A stretch of 64,000 bases of DNA from Pseudarthrobacter oxydans (GCF_013314975.1 NZ_JABTYH010000021.1:16955-80954); one strand, 5' to 3'; shown: positions 41,840-51,027, numbered from the stretch's first letter. Notes: generated by a model not told the origin, from the sequence alone. Translations and numbers: made by a program.

Positions 41840-42447
41840 ACAGTACCCCCACCCTTCTCAACCGGATCCTGGTCGCGGCCCTGGGACTGCTGCTGCTTGG
41901 AACGGGCGTCCTGCTGATGTTGCTGGCGGCAGTGCCCGCGGTGGGCTCCTGGTGGCGGTCCTGGTCCGCGGACGCATGGAGCGGAATCAACGCGGCGTTC
42001 AACGCAACCCGGTTTCCGGGACGGCCCGAAAGCTGGCTGTGGATCCTGGTGGCGCTGGCCCTGCTGGTGGTTATCGGCCTCATGGTGGCCTGGGTTGCCC
42101 AGCAGGGCAAAGGACGGGCCGATGTGCTGGCCGTCGAGTACGATCCCGGTGAGGTCCCGGGAGACGTGCGGATCGGCGGGGGAGTGGCTGAGCAGGCGCT
42201 GAAACATGCCCTCGCGCACCGTCCGGACCTTGCCGGCGCCACGGTGACCACCTACGACGTCAAAGGCGCACCCGCGTTGAAGGTCCGGCTCCTTCCGCGG
42301 CAGGGCGTGGCCCCGCACCTGCTCGCAGACGAGGTGTCGGTGCTGGTATCAGCCCTGGAACAGGCCGTGGGAAAGGACATTCCCGTGCTGATCCATATCG
42401 GAGCCGGAGCGCGGACGCGCTTCCGCAGGGCAGAGCGCGTCCGCTGA
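41836..42447 (+). CDS. AmaP-like membrane anchor protein of the Asp23 operon
   Basis: 203-residue protein with two transmembrane helices (about 8-35 and 68-90) and a soluble C-terminal domain (100-203) containing GVAEQALKHALAHRPDLAGA. This is the layout of AmaP, which tethers Asp23 to the membrane in Gram-positives. Last gene of the operon, six bases from the convergent alpha-glucosidase stop. Confidence 0.78.
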   Translation: MNSTPTLLNRILVAALGLLLLGTGVLLMLLAAVPAVGSWWRSWSADAWSGINAAFNATRFPGRPESWLWILVALALLVVIGLMVAWVAQQGKGRADVLAVEYDPGEVPGDVRIGGGVAEQALKHALAHRPDLAGATVTTYDVKGAPALKVRLLPRQGVAPHLLADEVSVLVSALEQAVGKDIPVLIHIGAGARTRFRRAERVR

Positions 42448-42453
42448 CCGTCC

Positions 42454-44256
42454 TTAGTTCCTGGTCAGGTACACGGCGCAGTCCACGGGGACCTCATGCA
42501 TCAGCTCCCACTCCGCGGCGGGCTCCGGTCCGCTGAAGAGCGCCACCGACCAGCCGTCGGGTACGGGCGCGGACGCGAAGCCCATGTTGGCGAGGACCAG
42601 GACGTCCCGGTTGTGGAAAGCCAGCAGGCCGCTTTCCGGTGCATGGACCTCCGCCCACGCCAGCGAGCCCGTGCCGAGGCGCCGGGCGGACCGGAAGGCG
42701 AGTGCGGCGCGGTACAACTCCAGGGTGGAGCCTTCCTCGCCCTCCTGCTGGTCGGCGGCAAGTGGCCCAAATTCTGCAGGCTGCGGAAGCCAGGGGGACG
42801 CCGGTTCGCCCGGGAATGAATCCGCAAAGCCGAAACCGGGCTTGTCCGCAGCCCACGGAAGCGGTACCCGGCAGCCGTCCCGTCCGGTTTCTGCGCCCTG
42901 GGTACGGAAGAAGGTGGGGTCCTGCCGCGCCCCGGCCGGAAGCGTGGTGTGCTCAGGAAGCCCCAGTTCCTCGCCCTGGTACAGGTAGGCGGAACCCGGC
43001 AGCGCCAGCTCAACCATGGTTGCGGCCCGGGCCCGGGCCAGCCCCAGGGCCGTGTCCGGCTGCTCATCGTCCGCGGCGATGCCTTTCGGGAACGTGGTGG
43101 GATCCGTGAGACCGAAGCGGGTGGAATGGCGGACGGTGTCGTGGTTGCTGAGCACCCAGGTGCAGGGGGCACCCACGGCTTCGGCCGCCTTTAGCGACGC
43201 GTCGATTGCCTCGGCCATGCGCTCGGCGTCCCAGCCGGCCATGAGGAAATCGAAGTTGAAGGCCTGCTGCATCTCATCCTGCCGGACATAGAGCGCCAGC
43301 CGCTCGGCCGGTTCCACCCAGGCCTCGGCCACCATCATCCGGTCGCTGCCATACTCCGACAGGACACGGTGCCAGTCCCGGTAGATGTCGTGCACGCCGT
43401 CCTGGTCGAAGAAGGGCGAGGGCGGATACACGGGGGACACCGCGCGGTGGGGTTCCTCGGCATCAGTGTGGGCGCCGGGTGCATCGCCGGGAGGTGCCGG
43501 TTCCCTTCGCACTTCAGAGGTGCCTTCCACCATGGCGGCAACCCCTTCCCAGTCCGGAAGGCCCTGCTCCTTGACCATGCCATGGGCAACATCCACGCGG
43601 AATCCGTCAACGCCTCGGTCCAGCCAGAAGCGGAGCACCGAGCGCATCTCCTCCCGGACTTCCTCATTTTCCCAGTTCAGGTCCGGCTGCTTGGTGTCAA
43701 AAAGGTGCAGGTACCATTCTCCGGCTGAGCCGTCGGCTTCGGTGACCCGGGTCCACGCCGAGCCGCCGAAAATTGACTTCCAGTTGTTGGGCGGCCGCTT
43801 GCCGTCACCGGAACCCGGCACCTCGTCCTTTCCCGGGCGGAACATGTAACGGTCCCGTTCGGGGGACCCCGGCGGGGTGCCGAGTGCTGCCCGGAACCAG
43901 GCGTGCTCGTCCGAGGTGTGGTTGGGGACGAGGTCCACGATGACCTTCAGTCCGCGCCGGTGAGCTTCCTGCAACATGGCGTCGAAGTCCTCAAGGGAGC
44001 CGAAGAGGGGGTCCACCTGCCGGTAGTCGGCCACGTCATAGCCGCCGTCGGCCTGGGGCGACTTGTAGAACGGGGAGAGCCAGATGGCGTCCACGCCCAG
44101 CTGTTCCAGGTAGGGCAGGCGGTCCAGGACCCCGCGCAGGTCCCCCATCCCGTCCCCATTGCCATCGGCGAAGGAGCGGGGGTAGATCTGGTAGACGACG
44201 GCGTCCGCCCACCATTCGCCGGTCTGGCCAGAGGCAGGAACGCTCGGCTTGGACAT
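42454..44256 (-). CDS. Alpha-glucosidase / oligo-1,6-glucosidase (GH13)
   Basis: 600-residue cytosolic GH13 enzyme cleaving alpha-glucosides (maltose, isomaltose, sucrose or trehalulose-type). (beta/alpha)8 barrel motifs: DLVPNHTSDEHAWF, nucleophile Asp222 in GFRVDVAHGM, acid/base Glu311 in MVAEAWVEP, and Asp373 in LSNHDTVRH. The N-terminus WWADAVVYQIYPRSFADGNG is typical. An acidic/proline insertion at about 247-275 interrupts the usual loop. Divergent from a sugar ABC importer with a LacI operator between them, so it likely hydrolyses the imported sugar. Confidence 0.94.
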   Translation of the reverse strand: MSKPSVPASGQTGEWWADAVVYQIYPRSFADGNGDGMGDLRGVLDRLPYLEQLGVDAIWLSPFYKSPQADGGYDVADYRQVDPLFGSLEDFDAMLQEAHRRGLKVIVDLVPNHTSDEHAWFRAALGTPPGSPERDRYMFRPGKDEVPGSGDGKRPPNNWKSIFGGSAWTRVTEADGSAGEWYLHLFDTKQPDLNWENEEVREEMRSVLRFWLDRGVDGFRVDVAHGMVKEQGLPDWEGVAAMVEGTSEVRREPAPPGDAPGAHTDAEEPHRAVSPVYPPSPFFDQDGVHDIYRDWHRVLSEYGSDRMMVAEAWVEPAERLALYVRQDEMQQAFNFDFLMAGWDAERMAEAIDASLKAAEAVGAPCTWVLSNHDTVRHSTRFGLTDPTTFPKGIAADDEQPDTALGLARARAATMVELALPGSAYLYQGEELGLPEHTTLPAGARQDPTFFRTQGAETGRDGCRVPLPWAADKPGFGFADSFPGEPASPWLPQPAEFGPLAADQQEGEEGSTLELYRAALAFRSARRLGTGSLAWAEVHAPESGLLAFHNRDVLVLANMGFASAPVPDGWSVALFSGPEPAAEWELMHEVPVDCAVYLTRN

Positions 44257-44282
44257 TAGGTTCCTCTCAGATAACTTTTTGA

Positions 44283-44296
44283 TGTAAACGCTTGCA
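44283..44296. promoter_or_regulatory. LacI-family operator between alpha-glucosidase and sugar ABC operon
   Basis: TGTAAACGCTTGCA, a near-palindrome with the central CG of LacI/GalR sites. It lies 27 nt upstream of the alpha-glucosidase and about 100 nt before the binding-protein gene. The LacI gene at 48007 in the same cluster is the obvious ligand-controlled repressor. Confidence 0.75.
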
Positions 44297-44396
44297 TTGC
44301 CGACAGCAACATTACTAGTGTGATGGTCACCACAACAACCTCACCAAACAACCGCACTGTCGACTTACTTGTCACTCAGCGAGGAGCTTCAAGCTA

Positions 44397-45683
44397 ATGA
44401 AAACCCCTAGATTCCTACTTCCGGCTGCCACCGCCGGTGTCCTGGCCCTGACCCTCACCGCCTGCGGCGGGGGAGGTGGCGGCGGAACCACGGGAGGCGG
44501 CAGCGACGCCGAAGCAAACCTCGAGGGCCGCGGCCCCATTACGTATGTCCAGGGCAAGGACAACAGCAACGTGGTCCGTCCCCTGCTCGACAAGTGGAAT
44601 GCTGCGCACCCCGATGAGCAGGTGACGTTCAAGGAGCAGACTGACCAGGCAGACCAGCAGCACGATGACCTGGTCCAGAACTTCCAGGCCAAGAACGAAA
44701 ACTACGACGTCGTCAGTGTTGACGTTGTCTGGACTGCAGAATTTGCCGCCCGCGGGTGGCTGCAGCCGCTCGAAGGCAACATGGCCATCGAGACGGACGG
44801 CATGCTTGAGCCCACCATCGAGGCAGGCTCGTACCAGGACAAGCTGTACACCGCGCCTGTTTCCTCCGACGGCGGCATCCTCTACTACCGCAAGGACCTG
44901 GTTCCCGAAGCTCCCAAGACCTGGGACGAGATGATGGGCATGTGCTCCATCGCCAAGGAAAACAACATCGGCTGCTACGCCGGCCAGTTCAAGCAGTACG
45001 AAGGCCTGACGGTTAACGCATCAGAGGCCATCAACTCCGCGGGCGGCTCCGTGCTCGGCGACGACGGCAAGCCCAACCTGACCACTCCCGAGGCCGAGGA
45101 AGGCCTGAACAACCTGGTTGACGCCTTCAAGAACGGGAACATCCCGGCCGAAGCCATCACCTACCAGGAAGAGGAAAGCCGCCGCGCGTTCCAGGAAGGC
45201 AAGCTGCTCTTCCTGCGCAACTGGCCTTACGTCTACAACCTGGCCACCACTGAAGGTTCCTCCCAGGTGAAGGACGTGCTGGGCATGGCTGCACTTCCCG
45301 GCAAGGATGGCCCGGGTGCGTCCTCGCTCGGCGGACACAATGCCGCCATCAGTGTCTACTCCAAGAACAAGGCCACGGCCCTGGACTTCGTGAAGTTCCT
45401 GATCGAGGAAGAGCAGCAGAAGTTCTTCGCCACCCAGGGTTCGCTGGCTCCCGTCCTTGGTGACCTCTACGAAGACCAGGAACTCGTTGCCAAGCTGCCG
45501 TACCTGCCGGTCCTGAAGACCTCCATCGAGAACGCCGTGCCCCGCCCGGTCACCCCGTTCTACCCGGCGGTCACCCAGGCCATCCAGGAGAACTCCTACG
45601 CTGCCTTGAAGGGCGAGAAGTCCGCTGAACAGGCCTTGGCCGATATGCAGAAGTCCATCGAGTCCGCCGGCGCAGGATCGTAG
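44397..45683 (+). CDS. Sugar ABC transporter extracellular binding lipoprotein
   Basis: 428-residue solute-binding protein. Signal peptide with lipobox LTAC (Cys23) and a following Gly-rich spacer (GGGGGGGTTGGG). The mature chain is a family 1 sugar-binding fold: DVVSVDVVWTAEFAARGWLQPL, YYRKDLVPEAPKTWDEMM, and LGGHNAAISVYSKNKATALDFVKFLI (shown in pieces). Similar to trehalose/maltose/alpha-glucoside receptors (ThuE/AglE). First gene of the importer operon; ligand probably an alpha-glucoside. Confidence 0.92.
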   Translation: MKTPRFLLPAATAGVLALTLTACGGGGGGGTTGGGSDAEANLEGRGPITYVQGKDNSNVVRPLLDKWNAAHPDEQVTFKEQTDQADQQHDDLVQNFQAKNENYDVVSVDVVWTAEFAARGWLQPLEGNMAIETDGMLEPTIEAGSYQDKLYTAPVSSDGGILYYRKDLVPEAPKTWDEMMGMCSIAKENNIGCYAGQFKQYEGLTVNASEAINSAGGSVLGDDGKPNLTTPEAEEGLNNLVDAFKNGNIPAEAITYQEEESRRAFQEGKLLFLRNWPYVYNLATTEGSSQVKDVLGMAALPGKDGPGASSLGGHNAAISVYSKNKATALDFVKFLIEEEQQKFFATQGSLAPVLGDLYEDQELVAKLPYLPVLKTSIENAVPRPVTPFYPAVTQAIQENSYAALKGEKSAEQALADMQKSIESAGAGS

Positions 45684-45690
45684 CTCCATC

Positions 45691-46728
45691 ATGGCAACCG
45701 AATTGGGCCCGACGCCGGTAAAAGGGCCGGCGTCGGGCGGGACCCCGGTCCACCACGGACCCAAGGGCGTAGGGGAAGACAACAAGATCCTCAGCCAGGG
45801 CAAGTGGGCCACTTGGCTTCTTGCACCGACCATCATTGCTCTGGGCATTGTGATCGTCTACCCGATCATCAGTGCCATCGTCATGTCGTTCCAGAAGGAC
45901 GCCGGGCTTGATCCGGCGACAGGGCTCTTCACCGCCGGCGGTCCCGCCGGCATCCAGAACTACGTGAACTGGCTGGGGCAGCAGTGTGCCGCCCCCGGCG
46001 GCGGTACCGTCGCCTGCCCGCCCGGCACGCTGGGCGGCCAGTTCTGGTCAGCCACCGGAACAACCTTCCTCTTCACCGTCATCACTGTCACCTTTGAAAC
46101 AATCCTTGGTTTCTGGATGGCCATGATCATGGCGCGCACCTTCAAGGGCCGCGGACTCGTCCGGGCAGCAGTGCTGGTTCCGTGGGCCATCCCCACCGCC
46201 GTCACCGCCCAGCTGTGGCTCTTCATCTTCGCCTTCGAGGGCATCGCCAACAAGCTGTTCAACGCCTCCATCCTGTGGACCGGCAGCGAGTGGCCGGCCA
46301 AGTGGGCCGTGATCATCGCGGACACCTGGAAGACCACGCCGTTCATGGCGCTGCTGATCCTTGCTGGCCTGCAGATGATTCCGGCGGACGTCTACGAGGC
46401 TGCCAAGGTGGATGGTGCCACTGCGTGGCAGCGCTTCCGGCTCATCACGCTTCCGCTGGTGAAGCCAGCGCTGATGGTCGCCATCCTGTTCCGCACCCTG
46501 GACGCCCTCCGTATGTTCGACCTTCCGTACATCCTCACCGGCGGTGCCAACAACACCACCACGCTGTCCATCCTGGTGATCAACCAGATCAGGCAAGGGT
46601 TCAATTCAGCGGCCGCCTTGTCCACCATCACATTCATCATCATCTTCCTGGTCGCATTCATCTTCGTCCGGTTCCTTGGTGCGAACGTCGTGGAGCAAAG
46701 CGGAGCCACCGGTAAGGGGAAGAAATGA
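45691..46728 (+). CDS. Sugar ABC transporter permease (MalF/ThuF/AglF type)
   Basis: 345-residue inner-membrane permease with about seven helices after a 45-residue cytosolic N-terminus. The EAA loop reads EAAKVDGATAWQRFRLITLPLVKPA, split as EAAKVDGAT and LPLVKPAL. It contacts the ATPase. Starts 7 nt after the binding-protein stop; the next permease overlaps by four bases. Confidence 0.94.
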   Translation: MATELGPTPVKGPASGGTPVHHGPKGVGEDNKILSQGKWATWLLAPTIIALGIVIVYPIISAIVMSFQKDAGLDPATGLFTAGGPAGIQNYVNWLGQQCAAPGGGTVACPPGTLGGQFWSATGTTFLFTVITVTFETILGFWMAMIMARTFKGRGLVRAAVLVPWAIPTAVTAQLWLFIFAFEGIANKLFNASILWTGSEWPAKWAVIIADTWKTTPFMALLILAGLQMIPADVYEAAKVDGATAWQRFRLITLPLVKPALMVAILFRTLDALRMFDLPYILTGGANNTTTLSILVINQIRQGFNSAAALSTITFIIIFLVAFIFVRFLGANVVEQSGATGKGKK

Positions 46729-47621
46729 CAACCACAACTGCCTCCACGGAACTGCGGGCACGGCAGGACAAAGGCCGCAAGGCCGCCCAGAACCGGGAAA
46801 AATGGGCGCAGGCACGCACGTACATCAGCGCCGTCGTCATCCTGATCTGGTGCCTTGCGCCGGCTTACTGGATGGTGGTGACGGCGTTCCGCGAGGTGGG
46901 CTTTACCTACGACACCTCGCTGCTGCCCACCCACGTGACCCTGGACAACTTCGCCACTGCCTTCGACACCTCGTTCGGCAACCGGTTCGGCCAGGCACTG
47001 ATCAACAGCGTCTTCATCGGCGTGACGGTTACGGCCATCTCGCTCCTGATCGGCGTCTTCGCCGCGTACGCACTGGCGCGCTTGAACTTCCGGTTCAAGT
47101 TCCTGGTGCTGGGCTTCATCCTGGGTGCCTCCATGTTCCCCGGCGTTGCCTTGATCACCCCGCTGTTCCAGCTGTTCACCAACATCGGCTGGATGGGAAC
47201 GTACCAGGCGCTGATCATCCCGAACATCTCCTTCGTCCTGCCGCTGACCGTCTACACGCTGACGTCCTTCTTCCGCGAAATGCCGTGGGAGCTGGAGGAA
47301 TCAGCCCGTGTCGACGGCTGCACGCAGGGCCAGGCGTTCCGGAAAGTGATCATGCCCCTGGCAGCTCCGGCGATCTTCACCACGGCAATCCTGGCGTTCA
47401 TTTCCTCCTGGAACGAGTTCCTGATCGCCAGCCAGTTGTCCAATGACGCCACGCAGCCGGTCACGGTTGCCATCGCCAGCTTCGCCGGTGCCCAGCCCAA
47501 CCAGATCCCCTACACGGCCATTATGGCCGCGGGCACGATCGTCACCATTCCGCTCGTAATCCTGGTGCTCGTCTTCCAGCGCAAGATCGTGGCCGGCCTT
47601 ACGGCAGGTGCGGTCAAGTGA
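46725..47621 (+). CDS. Sugar ABC transporter permease (MalG/ThuG/AglG type)
   Basis: 298-residue permease with six helices. EAA loop ELEESARVDGCTQGQAF and IMPLAAPAIFTTAILAFISSWNEF are MalG-like. Pairs with the upstream permease. No ATP-binding subunit is encoded in the cluster, so a shared MsmK/MsiK-type ATPase elsewhere is expected. Confidence 0.94.
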   Translation: MTTTTASTELRARQDKGRKAAQNREKWAQARTYISAVVILIWCLAPAYWMVVTAFREVGFTYDTSLLPTHVTLDNFATAFDTSFGNRFGQALINSVFIGVTVTAISLLIGVFAAYALARLNFRFKFLVLGFILGASMFPGVALITPLFQLFTNIGWMGTYQALIIPNISFVLPLTVYTLTSFFREMPWELEESARVDGCTQGQAFRKVIMPLAAPAIFTTAILAFISSWNEFLIASQLSNDATQPVTVAIASFAGAQPNQIPYTAIMAAGTIVTIPLVILVLVFQRKIVAGLTAGAVK

Positions 47622-47866
47622 CGGGTGACGCTTCCCGCTCCCGCCCCACGGGGGCGGGAAGCGATCGCCGTCGGGCCAGGTCCGGCGAGGATTTTGACAT
47701 CATTATCGGGTTCCTCGGCTTCTGGGCCCTGGTCCTGTTCGTGGTCACCCTCTGGATGGAGGTGACGGCCCAGCCCGCACTTGGCTGGGCGTTGGGCCTG
47801 CTGGCAACGCTGCTGGCGCTGTACGGCATGGTACGGCTGCGGCGGCGCCTGCCGGACCGGAGGTAG
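47618..47866 (+). CDS. Small membrane protein (82 aa) ending the sugar ABC operon
   Basis: 82-residue protein with a basic N-terminus, two membrane helices (about 28-47 and 53-70) and a basic end RLRRRLPDRR. GTG start overlaps the permease stop (GTGA). A 10-bp hairpin (47629-47638 with 47654-47663) lies within its first codons and could limit its translation or protect the upstream mRNA. No family recognised. Confidence 0.6.
   Translation: MTGDASRSRPTGAGSDRRRARSGEDFDIIIGFLGFWALVLFVVTLWMEVTAQPALGWALGLLATLLALYGMVRLRRRLPDRR
47629..47663 (+). other. Intra-operonic RNA hairpin
   Basis: CGCTTCCCGC (47629-47638) pairs with GCGGGAAGCG (47654-47663) directly after the malG-type permease stop, overlapping the start of the 82-aa gene. 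Confidence 0.55.
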
Positions 47867-48006
47867 CACTCCCGGCGGTTCGGACGCGGGGGCTGCCTCC
47901 CCCCAGGCAGGTAACACTGCGACGCAAGGCGGTGCCCGAATACCATTGCAGGGGGCATCGCACAGAAGCAGGGCGCATGCCTGCAGGGAGTACATGAGGG
48001 GACACC

Positions 48007-49059
48007 GTGGCACGCACAAGTGAAAGGTCTCAACGGGGCGGCCACAGCGGGGTCAGCATCGAAGACGTAGCGGCCGCAGCAGGGGTGTCCACCGCCACCG
48101 TGTCCCGGGCGGTCCGGGGACTGCCCCGGGTGTCACCGGCAACGCGGCAAAAGATCCTCGACGTCGCAGGGGACCTGGGTTATGTGGCCTCCAGCTCCGC
48201 CTCGGGCCTTGCCACCGGCCGGACCAAGACCATCGGGGTGCTGGCGCCTTTCGTGAGCCGGTGGTTCTTTTCCAAAGCCATTGAAGGCGCGGACCGGGAA
48301 CTGCACGCCCGCAACTACAACCTATCGCTGTTCAACCTGGGCGGGCACGGCAGCAACCGGGAACGGCTCTTCAGCAAGACCATGGTCTACAAGCAGATCG
48401 ATGCGCTGCTGGTCCTGTGTATGGCGCTGACCCACGAGGAACTCGAGCACCTGCAGAAAATCGACATTCCCCTGGTGGTGGTCGGCGGCCACGTCGAGGA
48501 ATGCGCCTACATCGGGATAGACGACTATGCGGCAGCCTCCACGGCCGTCCGCCACCTGATCGACCTGGGCCACCGTGACATTGCGCTGCTGCACGGCGAC
48601 GACGAGACGGACCTGAACTTCGACGTTCCCCGCGTCCGCATCCTGGCGTTCAAGGACGTGATGACGGCGGCGGGGCTTCCCACCCGGCCTGAATGGGACG
48701 AATGGGGCGACTTCACGGTCCGCAGCGGACAGGCCGCTTTCCGCCGGCTCTGGTCCAAACCCGGTGCCAAGCCCACCGCCATCTTCTGTGCCTCGGACGA
48801 GATGGCCATGGGCGTGATCTTCGAAGCCTCCCGCCTCGGGGTCCGGGTGCCGGAAGACCTGTCCGTCGTGGGAATCGACAACCATGACTTTGCTGAGGCC
48901 GTGGGCCTGACAACGGTGGGCCAGCGGCCCGACGAACAGGCCGAGCTGGCCACCAAGATGCTCCTTGATGAACTGGACGGGCAGGTTGGATCGGTCCAGT
49001 CCGCCGTCGCGCCCCATGAACTGATTGTCAGAAGGACGACGGCGCCGCCACAGTCCTAG
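48007..49059 (+). CDS. LacI family transcriptional regulator
   Basis: 350-residue regulator. The N-terminal LacI helix-turn-helix and hinge (about 15-70) read VSIEDVAAAAGVSTATVSRAV. A periplasmic-binding-protein-like effector domain follows (GVLAPFVSRWFFSKAIEGA; FCASDEMAMGVIFEASRLG; DLSVVGIDNHDFAEAVGLTTV). Located after the importer genes. It likely represses them, the divergent alpha-glucosidase and perhaps levansucrase through the TGTAA-CG-TT operators. The GTG start has a GAGGGGA site. Confidence 0.94.
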   Translation: MARTSERSQRGGHSGVSIEDVAAAAGVSTATVSRAVRGLPRVSPATRQKILDVAGDLGYVASSSASGLATGRTKTIGVLAPFVSRWFFSKAIEGADRELHARNYNLSLFNLGGHGSNRERLFSKTMVYKQIDALLVLCMALTHEELEHLQKIDIPLVVVGGHVEECAYIGIDDYAAASTAVRHLIDLGHRDIALLHGDDETDLNFDVPRVRILAFKDVMTAAGLPTRPEWDEWGDFTVRSGQAAFRRLWSKPGAKPTAIFCASDEMAMGVIFEASRLGVRVPEDLSVVGIDNHDFAEAVGLTTVGQRPDEQAELATKMLLDELDGQVGSVQSAVAPHELIVRRTTAPPQS

Positions 49060-49083
49060 GTGCATCCATCCGCGGTTGCAGCT

Positions 49084-49980
49084 TCAGGAGGCGCGCGCCA
49101 GCTGCCGGATGGGAATCCAGCGGGACGCCAGGCGTCGGTAGGCTGCAGCAGCGCCGGTCATGTCGCCCTCCGCGAGGCACTCGATGCCCAGCCTGATGTC
49201 CATGGGGGATTCGTCCGGGTACACCTTGTCCGCCACTGCTCCGTAATCGAGCTCCACCATCGAGTCCACGTGGAACATCTCAAGCCACTCGGTGAGCTGG
49301 GCAAGATCGTCCAGCATGTCCAGGTCCGGCGCCGCCAGCGCCAGGTTGGCCACCGCGTAGCGGGCACGCTCCAAGGCCTCGGTGATGGGCGCCCACACCC
49401 GCACCGTAACGATCCGCCCCCCGGACTCCACAACGTCCTTGTGGTCCGACTCCATGAACAGCGAGAACCAGCTGAACGGGATTCCCCACGTGGATGCCCG
49501 GGTGTGCACGCGGGTTGAGCCGTCGCGGGCCTTTACCTGGTCAATCCGTTCCTGGTGCTTGTCCCGCTGTTCCTCGGGGATCAGCAGTTCCGCCAGCGGG
49601 CCGTGGATGCCCTCCATCAGTGCGTTGGCGGCCAGGCCGGCGCGCAGCACCAGCTGGCTGGGGCAGTACAGCAGCACAGGCTCGGCGCCGGCTCCGTCAG
49701 CGGATGGTTCGCTGTCACTCCCTGCGACAGGTGCCGGGGCGGTGGTGACGCGCACCAGGTCTGTGCGTCCGGTGGGGAAGGGGTCGCCTCCGGAGCGCGT
49801 GATGCGCCCCAGGGAGGCAAGCAGTTCGGCGTTTTCGACGGCGGCGCGGGAGGCGGCACGCGCCCCTGCCTCCTGGATCGCCTTGCGTTGCTCTTCGGGG
49901 AAGGCCTCCAGCGGTTCGTAGACGCGCAGGGTTGACGAGAATGGCAGGCCGGCCTGGCCCCGGTAGAGGTTTCCGGTCAC
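49084..49980 (-). CDS. Conserved hypothetical protein (298 aa)
   Basis: 298-residue soluble protein without signal or membrane segments. The conserved-looking stretches are GNLYRGQAGLPFSSTLRVYEPLEAF (in two parts), STWGIPFSWFSLFMESDHKD and MFHVDSMVELDYGAVADKVYPDESP. I do not recognise an assigned family. It has normal actinobacterial codon use and lies 34 nt downstream of exonuclease III on the same strand, so the two may be co-transcribed. Confidence 0.72.
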   Translation of the reverse strand: MTGNLYRGQAGLPFSSTLRVYEPLEAFPEEQRKAIQEAGARAASRAAVENAELLASLGRITRSGGDPFPTGRTDLVRVTTAPAPVAGSDSEPSADGAGAEPVLLYCPSQLVLRAGLAANALMEGIHGPLAELLIPEEQRDKHQERIDQVKARDGSTRVHTRASTWGIPFSWFSLFMESDHKDVVESGGRIVTVRVWAPITEALERARYAVANLALAAPDLDMLDDLAQLTEWLEMFHVDSMVELDYGAVADKVYPDESPMDIRLGIECLAEGDMTGAAAAYRRLASRWIPIRQLARAS

Positions 49981-50014
49981 GACGGCCTCCTTGCGTGGGT
50001 CCAGGTCGCAGTCA

Positions 50015-50821
50015 TCAGTCCGCCAGTTCCACCAGCACGGGTGCGTGGTCCGAAGCGCCCTTGCCTTTACGCTCCTCGCGGTCGATCGAAGCGCCGGTGA
50101 CGCGCGCTGCCAATGCCTGTGAGGCCAGCACGAAGTCGATCCGCATGCCTTCCTTCTTGGGGAAGCGCAGCTGGGTGTAGTCCCAGTAGGTGTAGACGCC
50201 CGGTCCCGGTGTGTAGGGACGCACCACGTCGGTGAAGCCTGCCGACTCGAAGGCGTGGAAGGCGGCGCGCTCCGGCGGGCTGACGTGCGTGTACCGGTTG
50301 TTGACGAAGAGGTCGATGTCCCACACGTCCTCGTCGAAGGGCGCTATGTTCCAGTCACCCATCAGGGCCACCTGGGCACCCGGGTCCTGCGTGACGAGCT
50401 CCTGGGCGTGGGTCTTCAGGCTCTCCAGCCACTTGAGTTTGTAGGGCATGTGTTCGTCGTCCAGGGAACGGCCGTTGGGGACGTAGAGGCTCCAGATGCG
50501 GATTCCGGCGCAGGTTGCTGCCATGGCGCGGGCCTCCTGGACCGGGTCCTTGCCCGCCTTGCCGAAGGAGGGCTGGTCCAGGAACGTCCGCTCAACGTCC
50601 TCCAGCCCCACGCGGGAGGCGATGGCAACTCCGTTCCACTGGTTTACGCCGAAGTGGGCCACCTCGTAGCCCATGCGCTCAAAGAGTTCCCACGGGAAGT
50701 TGTCGTCCTTGCATTTGGTCTCCTGGATGGCCAGGACGTCGCAGTCGCTGCGCTGAAGCCAGGCCTCAACGCGGTCGGCGCGGGCACGGAGCGAGTTCAC
50801 ATTCCAGGTAGCTATCTTCAC
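50015..50821 (-). CDS. xthA: Exodeoxyribonuclease III (XthA/ExoA family)
   Basis: 268-residue AP endonuclease/3'-5' exonuclease for base-excision repair. EEP-fold residues are all present: KIATWNVNSLRAR, IQETKCKDDNFP (metal Glu), SLYVPNGRSL, LMGDWNIAPFDEDVWD (Asp-Asn), and GASDHAPVLVEL (catalytic His). GTG at 50821 begins at the conserved MKIATWNVNS; AGGA lies 4 nt upstream. The open frame above it is spurious. Confidence 0.95.
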   Translation of the reverse strand: MKIATWNVNSLRARADRVEAWLQRSDCDVLAIQETKCKDDNFPWELFERMGYEVAHFGVNQWNGVAIASRVGLEDVERTFLDQPSFGKAGKDPVQEARAMAATCAGIRIWSLYVPNGRSLDDEHMPYKLKWLESLKTHAQELVTQDPGAQVALMGDWNIAPFDEDVWDIDLFVNNRYTHVSPPERAAFHAFESAGFTDVVRPYTPGPGVYTYWDYTQLRFPKKEGMRIDFVLASQALAARVTGASIDREERKGKGASDHAPVLVELAD

Positions 50822-51027
50822 AGTTCCTAACCTACCTTGAGCGCCGGAAATGCGGACCCGGAAGTGCCGCCGAAACGGGGCACAACGGCGCGGACACACC
50901 GCCGCACGCAGCTCCCTTCGGCCGGGCCAGGTCCCAATGTGCCCCGGCACGGCGAAGCCTGCCATGTGGCTGGGACAGCGGAACAGGGACGGAGCGGGGC
51001 CCGGTGGAAGTTAGTAGGAAGTCCGAG

